Assembly: GCA_030180135.1 (NCBI GenBank)
Contig: CM058236.1
Span: 7,337,357-7,401,356 of the forward strand
Origin: Orychophragmus violaceus
Taxonomy: Eukaryota; Streptophyta; Magnoliopsida; Brassicales; Brassicaceae
DNA length: 64,000 nt
Direction of reading: 5' to 3'
Shown: piece by piece, positions 62,805 through 64,000 of the stretch
Layout of the letters: each line of letters begins with the position of its first letter
How positions within the stretch are numbered: position 1 is the stretch's first letter
Program-made: the position numbers and the translations under genes
The notes under the pieces: generated by a model
The model's database searches: none
What the model saw: only the letters and a program-made list of their open reading frames with translations
Told to the model about the DNA's origin: nothing

Positions 62805-64000
62805 TGTCACATCCCACTCTCACTCTCACCCTCTTTAAAAAAAAAAGTGGACCAATTTGTTGACAAATTGGTAAGTGGAAATCAAAGGGGAAAACATAAT
62901 GATGAAGTGTTAATCATGGTGAGAATACAATCACTAATCCACCTTCTCCACCTTATAATTTCGTCCTCCACTCTTCAAGATTCATCCAACATTTTTTTTC
63001 TGATCAAAACAGTTTCTTGAGCTCACCAAAAGACAGTTTCGAGTTGCCAACTTTGAGGCCGTATAACCAGAGACTCAGGCAGAACCAGATCGCGATCGTT
63101 ATACCTCTGGAAAGATCTCTTTCTCTAGTTTCCGTAGCTTCTTTCCGATCGTAATTCCGAGGTATATTCTGCTCGCAATCCCTCTTTGAATATTGAGCAA
63201 AATCAGTATTTTTGAAACCGAAAATCTAAACCCAGAATTGTTGGCCTGACTTCAGAGTGGATTTTAAGGCTAATTATAAGGAATCAGAAGACGTACCTTA
63301 TACCACTGGAAATCCCTGGATCTTAGCTTTCTATAGCCGCCGAGTTTGAGCTGATAGGAGGTATGTGCGGAAAGTTATAGTCGTTTCGTGAGAACGGTCG
63401 AATATGGTCGGAATTCTGATAAATCAAATTTAACTGCAGATTGACGACTGCTCCGAACGATCCAGATTACGATCTTGGTACCATTGGAAAGATATATCTC
63501 TCATCTTTCCATAGACACCGGTCTTGCGTCGTTAGGAGGTATGGTTCGCGAGTTATGAGCGTTTGAATAAGAGTGGTCAAAACTGTCAAAAACAGTTTTT
63601 GCAGAAACTCTAATTCCAGTTTCGGGTTGAGACTTTGTAGGACTGATTCTGATCGCTTCTGAAGGTGTTAGGAGACGATCTATATATTCCTGGATAGATC
63701 TCACTGCAAGGAATCCACAGCAATTTGCGGATTATCATTCGGAGGTATGATGCTCCCGAAATTGTACCTACAAGTTGAGAAAATATCATTTATTTCAAAA
63801 CGCCCGAAACGCTCTTTTCTTGAAACGCAGATTTCAAACGCGATTCTTAAACCGCCAAACGCCAGTAGCTTAAGCCTCAACCTCAGAATACTAAAAAATA
63901 GTGTTTCAACCGTAACCGCTCGAAACGCTATTTCCCAACCGCTTCAACCGCTTCAACCGCTATTTTTCCGCCGACCCGTAAACGCTAAGGTGCGGGTGGT
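62805..64000 (+). repeat. 3' LTR of the Tekay element, cut by the window end
   Basis: Matches 48531 onward. Compared with the 5' copy it has about two dozen substitutions, an insertion of about 11 bp near 63477-63489, and one extra TTCAACCGCT unit near 63945. About 1.1 kb should lie beyond the window. Confidence 0.9.

Larger units (their letters stand above)
48531..64000 (+). mobile_element. Tekay-lineage chromovirus (Ty3/gypsy), split by copia 2 and cut by the window end
   Basis: The 5' LTR is 48531-50819 and the 3' LTR starts at 62805 (offset 14274) and leaves the window. Initiator-Met primer site, gag with knuckles, protease, RT, RNase H, integrase and a Tekay-type C-terminal chromodomain follow in order. 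Copia 2 sits in the integrase core. The visible 1.2 kb of the LTRs differs at roughly two dozen places plus small indels, so this is older than the copia insertions. Gag has a frameshift and the pol end has several stops, so it is defective. Confidence 0.93.

Overview
The window is plant nuclear DNA, almost certainly from a Brassicaceae pericentromeric or heterochromatic region. I base this on stacked, nested LTR retrotransposons with plant-type primer sites (tRNA-Asp for the Athila-like elements, initiator-Met for the copia and Tekay elements), Athila-like, Tat, Tekay and Reina gypsy lineages, a CTAG-ending Helitron and a CACTA element. I found no convincing intact host gene; only a small possible terminal exon lies at 42679-42852.

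Layout. (1) 58-5181 is a complete non-autonomous Athila-like element (LTR-A) with TSD GGCAT and a decayed gag remnant. (2) 5451-8099 is a non-autonomous CACTA transposon (TSD ATC) with a telomere-like tandem array. (3) 8654 to about 18476 is a Tat-lineage gypsy element. It has one 5' LTR, an open 1927-aa gag-pol, a 3' tandem-repeat zone and a four-exon antisense gene, but no 3' LTR: it joins directly to the gag zinc knuckle of a decayed Reina-like chromovirus. (4) That knuckle is split by copia element 1 (18544-32486, TSD AAGTA). Copia 1 keeps only gag and is itself split by a minus-strand Athila-like gag-protease element (23605-30194, TSD AGATC, LTRs identical by eye). (5) The Reina remnant resumes at 32487 and ends in its 3' LTR (36029-36368). 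(6) 36930-42641 is a complete copia element 3 (TSD TCATG) with one open 1321-aa polyprotein, the only element here that looks autonomous. (7) 43105-45916 is a Helitron, 46182-46677 a MITE and 47048-47372 a solo LTR (TSD TTGAT). (8) 48531 to the window end is a Tekay chromovirus, split in its integrase by copia element 2 (54818-61832, TSD AGATA), another gag-only element.

How the parts relate. Four elements lack a working pol: two Athila-like and two copia. Three of these still have a long open gag, so they probably depend on enzymes from relatives elsewhere. All four carry the same unusual signal: quasi-palindromes with a CGATCG or CGGTCG core, typically TGTGTCGATCGACACA, set in pairs whose centres are 20-23 bp apart, most often exactly 21. 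I count about 60 sites, in LTR promoters upstream of TATA boxes, in leaders and inside gag. The Tat, Tekay, Reina and copia 3 elements have no such pairs. A phased cis-element shared across the gypsy/copia boundary and confined to the defective elements is the strongest candidate here for an undescribed system. Its function (promoter site, genomic-RNA dimerisation or packaging signal, or silencing-related site) is inference.

Other points of interest are predicted 5' leader introns conserved between the two gag-only copia families, a predicted 91-bp intron joining gag to pol in the Tekay element, the Tat/Reina junction, and three repeated polypurine-tract modules in the Athila-like elements.
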